Source of the DNA: Dama dama
Lineage: Eukaryota; Chordata; Mammalia; Artiodactyla; Cervidae
Assembly: GCF_033118175.1 (NCBI RefSeq)
Contig: NC_083693.1
Coordinates: 58,955,981 to 59,019,980 of the forward strand
Length of the DNA stretch: 64,000 bases
Direction: 5' to 3'
The position numbers were made by a program, and so were the translations under genes. The notes below the pieces were generated by a model. It did not search any database and was not told the DNA's origin. It saw only the letters and a program-made list of their open reading frames with translations. Positions 58,488 through 64,000 of this stretch are shown here, piece after piece; the stretch's first letter is position 1, and each line of letters begins with the position of its first letter.

Positions 58488-59310
58488 TCTGTTGTTTTTG
58501 AGATTGCAGTCAAGAACTGCATTTCAGACTCTTCTGTTGACTATTAGGGCTACTCCATTTCTTCTAAGGGATTCTTGCTCGCAGTAATAAATATAGTGGT
58601 CATATGAGTCAAAATCACCCATTCCTATCCATTTTAGTTCACTGATTCCTAAAATGTCGATGTTCACTCTTGCCATGTCCTGTTTGACCACTTATAATTT
58701 ACCTTGATTCATGGACCTACCATTCCAGGTTCTTATGCAATGTTGTTCTTTACAGCATTAGACTTTACTTCCATCACCTGTCACATCCGCAACTTGGCGT
58801 TGTTTTTGCTTTGGGTCCATGTCTTCATTCTTTTCGGAGTTATTACTCCACTCTTCTCCAGTAGCATATTGGGCACCTACGGCCCTGGGGAATTCATCTT
58901 TCAGTGCCATATCTTTTTGCCTTTTCATACTGTTCATTGGGTTCTCAAGGCAAGGATACTGAAGTGGTTTTCTGACGTCCCTTTTGCAGTGGACCACATT
59001 TTGTCAGAACTCTCCACCATGACCTGTCCGTCTTAGGTGGCCCTACATGGCATGACTCATAGTTTCACTGAGTTAGACAAGGCTGTGGTCCATGTGATGA
59101 GTTTGATTAGTTTTCTGTGATTGTGATTTTCATTCTGTCTGCCCTCTGAAGAATAAGGATAAGAGGCTTATGGAAGTTTTCTAATGAGAGAGACTGACTT
59201 TGGGGCAATTGGGGATTGTTCTGATGGGTGGGCCGTGCTCAGTAAATCTTTAATACAGTTTTCTGTTGATGGTGGAGTATGGTGGAGGTAATGGTGGAGA
59301 TAGTGAAGAT

Positions 59311-59805
59311 AATGGTGACCTCCTTCAAAATGTCCTGTGCACACAGTGCTGCAGTCAATGCCCCCGGCCTTCCAGTAGGCCGCTGCTGATCCATACCTCT
59401 GCCGGAGACTCCTGGACACTCACAGGCAAGTCTGGGTCAGTCTCTTGTAGGGTCACTGCTCCTTTCTCCTGGGTCCTTGTGCCCACCAAGTTTTGTTTGT
59501 GCCTTTCAAGAGTCTGTTTTTCCAGTCCTGTGCAAATTCTGGCAGCTCTTTGTGGGGTTAATGGCAATCTCCTCCAAGAGGGCGTATGCCACAGTCAGGT
59601 CTTCTGCATGCAGAGCCGCTGACCCTGCGGGAGGCCACTGCTGACCTGTACCTCCGCAGGAGACACTCAAACACTCAGGCAGGTATGGCTCAGTCTCTGT
59701 AGAGTCTGCTGGTGTGTACAAGGTTTTGTTTGAGCCCTCCGAGTGTCTCTGGTGGGTATGGGGTTTGATTCTAAGTGTGATTTTGCCCCTCCTACCATCT
59801 TGCTG
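59311..59805 (-). repeat. Two-fold internal repeat (about 249 bp) in the BovB leader
   Basis: On the + strand, AATGGTGACCTCCTTCAAAA at 59,311 corresponds to AATGGCAATCTCCTCCAAGA at 59,560. The correspondence continues through GCCGCTGCTGATCCATACCTC versus GCCACTGCTGACCTGTACCTC, CTCAGTCTCTGTAGAGTCT-type sequence and CAAGTTTTGTTTGTGCCTTTC versus AAGGTTTTGTTTGAGCCCTCC. The two units are moderately diverged. Minus-strand frames at 59,355-59,567 and 59,506-59,823 read parts of each unit. Confidence 0.8.
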
Positions 59806-59957
59806 GGGCTTCTCCTTTGCCATTGGACGTGGGGTATCTTTTTTTTTTTATTTGGTGGGATCCAACATTCTCCTGTTGATGGTTGTTCTGCACTGAGTTG
59901 TAATTTTGGAGTTCTTGCAGGAGAAGATGAGTGCATGTCCTTCTACTCCACCATCTT

Positions 59958-60989
59958 GTTGCATCTTAAAGTCTTAACAAAACAAAAAATTATTTCTCAT
60001 TCACATGATGTCAGATGGAAGTTTACTGAGTGTCTCTTGTCTTAGCGTTAACCCATAGGTCCTTCCTTTGCTTCTCCTCATTTCTTAGTTCCCTTGGGCC
60101 TCCTCAGATTCCCCTGATGCTGTTTAGCTGCTCAAAGGACAGAGTCAATTTGAGAAGAGTTGTGTTATATAATGTTTAATTGCAGCCCAGAAGGGTCTGC
60201 TCACATTTCATAGAGAGCTGTCCTGTGGACCCACCAGATACACGGTAAGAGCCAGGTGGAAGGGGAGGAGTTTGGGAAATAGTTCTTGACAAGTAGCTGT
60301 TTCCTAGCAATAATACTCTACTTACCAAAAGAAGAAGAAATTTACTACTTAAGTTACTAATTGTCTCTGCCACAGACAAACAGATAAACTTACATTTTTG
60401 AGAAATAAGTAGGCTTAGAAAAAGCTGATGTAGAGAAAAATATGACTGCGGAATGAACTGTTATTAGCAACTATTATTAATTGTAGGATAGTTGAGGGAA
60501 TGCTGGGCTTAAAAAGATGTTTTTGTATAGCACGTGGAAAATCTAACCCTTACAATTTGGATAAGAGAATAAAGTGAGCACTAGATGTTCTGTGCTGTAG
60601 GAGCTAAGATTAGTGTCCTATGGAAATAATCTATCCTTGAATTTAACCTGAAACCCATTCACAAACTTGACATACTTAGGAGAATCCCAATGGTAGGGAA
60701 AAAATGTGGATTTGACACAATTTCTACTTTCAGTTATTGTGTAATATTCAAATTTAGCCATTGGTTATATATACTTTACTGCATTAAAACTGTATGTGAA
60801 AATAAATGTAAACAGTGGAAAAAATCTACAGAATTTGAATATTTTGGAAGAATTGAGAGGGCCAAAAAACTTGTGTATGTATACAAATGGACCTGGGACA
60901 GCAAATTACCTTTACTTTTAGTTTTTAAAATGTTTCAGTGTTTCTTATATTTTAAGAAAGTAACCTGTGATCTTGTGATTTATAATATA
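59958..60989. other. Non-coding DNA, no recognised element
   Basis: About 1 kb; a 112-codon + frame (60,690-61,028) runs into the next BovB and has no motif of its own. Confidence 0.5.
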
Positions 60990-61228
60990 ACCTCATGTGA
61001 AGAGTTGACTCATTGGAAAAGACCCTGATGCTGGGAGGGTTTGGGGGCAGGAGGAGAAGGGGAGGACAGAGAATGAGATGGCTGGATGGCATCACTGACT
61101 CAATGGACATGAGTTTGAGTAAACTCCAGGAGTTGGTGATGGACAAGGAGGCCTGGCATGCTGCATTTCATGGGGTAGCAAAGAGTCGGACATGACTGAG
61201 TGACCGAACTGAACTGAACTTAACTGAA
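60990..61228 (+). mobile_element. BovB LINE 3' end fragment
   Basis: A sense fragment from CCTCATGTGAAGAGTTGACTC to the tail with ACTGAACTGAACTTAACTGA. A 60-codon frame (61,013-61,195) reads the end of the ORF, including the RRRRGGQRMRWLDGITDSMD block. Target duplication not seen. Confidence 0.93.
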
Positions 61229-61458
61229 GGACTACTTATTTAGTATTTGTCCCCATTTCTGGCTCAGATTTCCCAGAGCCCTTGGAACTTCCTAAGCATT
61301 GAGAAGCCGTAAAGTTGTCTCTTGTTATTGTAATGAGGTGACTTTTGGACTCCATCTAAGGAAGATGAATGATTACCAGAGGAATGAGCCATTTGATTTA
61401 GTGGGATGGAATTTTAAGTCCTACCACTAATCTTTGGGAGAGATGGGGGTAGGTTGAA

Positions 61459-62000
61459 TCAGTTTCCAATAGCTAATAATTTAATCACTCATAAAAACCC
61501 AAAAGAACGTGGTTCAGAGAGCTTCTGGATTGGTAAACCTGGAAGAGGTGCTGGACGTTCTAGGAGTGTGGCCCCCGCTGGAGAGGGCATAGAAGTTCTG
61601 AGCCCTTGCCCTGGCCTTGCTTTATGTGTTTCTTCCACCTGGTGATTCCCGAGTTACAGCCTAATAATAAAATGGTAATCTAACAAGTAAAAGATTTCTC
61701 TGAATTTTGTGAACTGCTCTGGCAAACTAATCAAACCCAAAGAGGAGGTTGTGGGAATCTCTGATTTGTAGCCAGTTGGTCTGAAACACAGGTGACTTGA
61801 GCTTGCAACTTATGTCTGAAGTGTGTATATGGTTGGGATGGGAAGGCGCAAAGGGGGACAGTCTTATACGACTGAACCCTTAACTTGTGGAATATGTTGT
61901 TATCTCCCTGGTAGATAGTGTCAGAATTAAATTGTAGGGCACCCGATCTGAAAATTGATTGTTGGTTTGGGAAGTCTTCCACACACACACATTGGAATTT
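61459..62000 (+). mobile_element. Ancient mammalian LTR remnant, family not assigned
   Basis: LTR-like order on the + strand: a CATAAAAACCCAAAAGAACG TATA-type region (about 61,490-61,510), GAGAGGGCATAGAAGTTCTG, CTTCCACCTGGTGATTCCCGAG, a poly(A)-signal region AATAATAAAATGG (61,663-61,675), then AAACCCAAAGAGGAGGTTGTGGG and GTAGATAGTGTCAGAATTAA. I recognise this as a recurrent mammalian LTR type but cannot name the subfamily. It has no coding content. Confidence 0.6.
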
Positions 62001-62145
62001 CATCAAGAAACTCAAAAGATAGACTTAACCCCAACTGTATTTGGGGGGGGAAAAAGATAAGAGAAAAGTTGAAAAAATACAATAAATTCCCAATAATTTT
62101 TGTCTAGATTACTGATTGTTAGTGTAATAATATATTTTCACTTTG

Positions 62146-62261
62146 GTGTTGTTCAGTTGCTCAGTTGTGTCCAACTGTTTGAGACACCATGGACTGCCGC
62201 ACTCCAGGCTCCCCAGAGTTTGCTCAGACTCATGTTAATTGAGTCGGTGATGCCATCCAAG
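62146..62261 (-). mobile_element. Short BovB 3' end fragment
   Basis: Antisense sequence GTGTTGTTCAGTTGCTCAG through AGTTTGCTCAGACTCATG to GAGTCGGTGATGCCATCCAA; about 25 bp of the usual sequence is missing after CCAGGCTCCC. Confidence 0.88.
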
Positions 62262-63654
62262 CATTGTCACATTAGCTTCTCACTATTTCTTGTAATAGAC
62301 AGATGGATAGCTAGCTAGCTATGGGTGGAAGCTTTTTGCTGATCCACTTGAGATCTTACATCATGACCCAAGACCCCTTAATACTTGGGCATGTCACTCC
62401 TAAGAACAGGGACATTCTCCTATATAAAAATAATACAGTTTGCAAGGCAGGAAATGTAACACAAGTATGAATCTCTTATCTAAAATATAGTGCATATTGA
62501 AGTTCTTTAATTAGCTAATAGTGTCCCACTAGCTAGTGATTAATGCAATCTAGGAGCCACACAGAGACCATGCATTGCATTTAGCTGTTGGGATCATTTT
62601 CTCTGCCTTAAAATATGTACATGTATGTATTTTGATAGCATTGACAGCTTTGAAGAGTCCAAGCTAGTGTTTGCAGAATATTTCTGAGCTTTGATTTCTC
62701 TGATCATTTCCTCATATTCAAGTTGAGCATTTGTCATAGAGTACTGCATTTGGACACCTGTGACATTAGTTTCTCCCATTGTTGGTGATGTCACATCTTT
62801 ATGTAGTTATGGTGATGTCTGACTTTAGGTAGTTATGGCAATGTCTCCATTGGAAAGCTACCTTTAACCTCTATCACTTATAAGTAAGTGGTGAGGTAGT
62901 TTTAGGAGTGTATGAAAATCTTTTCTCTAATAATTATTTATCTTATTGATGAACCTTGCCTGAAATAAAAATTTACTATTAAAAATTTGCTGCAAAGTGG
63001 TTATTTTATATATTGATTGTTGTTTTATATATTGATTGTTTCCTATACATTATCTCTCTCTCTCTACTCACCCCCCATCCCTTATTTCTTCCCTCCCACC
63101 AATTCTTTTTTCCTTTCTTCTCTCTCTTTGGTCCTCTGTTTCCTTGTCCTCTCCAATTATCACTGTGAACTCATGAATCAGTGTGTTATACCTACTGTGA
63201 TCTCAGTTTCCTATTCCATCATTCTACTCAGCAGAAACTGTGTGGTAGCATCTGCTGTGTTTCAGACACGTTGCTGTGTCCTAGGCTAATACACCTACTT
63301 TGCAGGGGGGATTTGAAGAGAGCAACAGAATGATGCTTTGCAGACGATAGCTACTAAGTCTTATCTGTTCTTTTGATAGAATTCCTTCACTTTTCCAGCC
63401 TTTCCTTACTTTCTGGCACAATGAGGCCCACTTTGTTCTTTCCCTATCACATTCTTGTTATCAGCTGTGTCTTCCAAAACTCTAGTTCTTGATAGGAACT
63501 GTATTTAGAAACTAAGGTCTGGACATTAGGTTTTAATGATGTCTCTTAAAAAGCAGCCTTATAAAAAGTAGAACGTAAGTGAGGACAGCACATTATACAG
63601 TACTGCTATTGTAGAAGCATAGTTTGCGGTCACCGGGTTTTGTTCAGAGAGCAG
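62262..63654. other. Non-coding DNA, no recognised element
   Basis: 1.4 kb. A TTTATATATTGATTGTT direct repeat is near 63,005-63,040 and pyrimidine-rich sequence covers 63,050-63,150. No gene. Confidence 0.5.
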
Positions 63655-63880
63655 TGTAGTTCAGTGGCTGGGAGCATGCACTCTGCAACTGCATTGTATG
63701 AATTTTGCCCTCCCTCTGTGATCTACGGTAAGTAACTTTGTCTCCCGATGCCTCTACCTCTGTCTCTGCCATTTTGTTTCTAAAAGGATTGTCATTTACA
63801 ATTTACCTCATTAAATTGTGAATTCCTTCTTTGGTTCAACATATTTTTATTGAGCACTTGCTATGTGACAGTGTTAGTTG
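63655..63880 (+). mobile_element. MIR-like remnant
   Basis: The block order GTAGTTCAGTGGCTGGGAGCATG, GATCTACGGTAAGTAACTTTGTCTC, GCCTCTACCTCTGTC resembles MIR in sense orientation. A TTTTTATTGAGCACTTGCTATGTGAC block near 63,845 is of MIR/L2 3' type and may be a second element. Confidence 0.5.
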
Positions 63881-64000
63881 CCATTCGTGTCCGACAGACT
63901 CTCATATCTATGTACTAGACACAATCTGTCTCTGGAGCTTTCATTGTCATGGGGGAGATAGATTGCCCCTCCTTCAGAATGAGCAGACAAACAAATCAAA

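Larger units (their letters stand above)
55979..59957 (-). mobile_element. Near-full-length BovB LINE, about 4 kb, decayed
   Basis: The whole element is readable in antisense. From right to left: the 5' end (complement of CTACTCCACCATCTT at 59,943-59,957), a leader of about 0.8 kb with an internal two-fold repeat, the endonuclease (about 58.1-58.7 kb), the linker (57.3-57.7 kb), the reverse transcriptase with YADD complement at 56,731-56,742, the C-terminal region, and the short GTTCAG tail at 55,979. Many stops and frameshifts split the frame into pieces of 70-120 codons, so it is not active. No clear target duplication was found. It is by far the most complete BovB in the window. Confidence 0.93.

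Overview
The window is non-coding DNA from a ruminant nuclear genome (cattle, sheep, goat or a relative; the species cannot be resolved by eye). The evidence is the repeat content. It holds about fourteen copies of the BovB (RTE-clade) LINE, about twenty tRNA-derived Bov-tA SINEs and two dimeric Bov-A2 SINEs, over a background of older mammalian repeats (MIR, L2, L1, MLT1). No intact protein-coding gene, RNA gene, operon or CRISPR array could be supported. The open reading frames present are BovB remnants, readings of repeats in the wrong strand or frame, or translated microsatellite.

Layout. Positions 1 to about 3,350 are GC- and CpG-rich, with GC boxes, a long GT microsatellite and at least two good splice-donor sequences on the + strand (after 937 and after 1,619). 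This looks like the promoter and 5' untranslated exon region of a gene whose coding exons lie outside the window; I do not recognise the gene. From about 3.35 kb onward the sequence is AT-rich and fits one very long intron or intergenic DNA. Distinct zones are a SINE cluster (17.7-20.2 kb), a solo LTR with perfect 5-bp target duplications (27.87-28.24 kb), an LTR-like block (30.6-31.9 kb), BovB blocks at 22.6-25.2, 32.3-34.2 and 38.3-40.4 kb, an old L1 (46.2-48.0 kb), a long antisense L2 broken by two SINEs (49.3-51.6 kb), an antisense L1 carrying a nested BovB (51.7-53.4 kb), and a nearly full-length but decayed antisense BovB of about 4 kb (55.98-59.96 kb).

How the parts relate. The elements form a readable insertion history. 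Younger Bov-tA and BovB copies sit inside older BovB, L1, L2, MLT1 and LTR sequences, often with target-site duplications of 8-13 bp that can be read directly. Ten of fourteen BovB pieces lie antisense to the inferred + strand gene, which fits an intron but does not prove one. I found no new biological system. The most unusual features are a two-fold internal repeat of about 249 bp in the leader of the near-complete BovB, a 138-bp tandem duplication split by a BovB, a 102-bp interspersed duplication matching no repeat I know, a tandem SINE dimer inserted as one unit, and an unusually long (30 bp) imperfect flanking repeat around one SINE.
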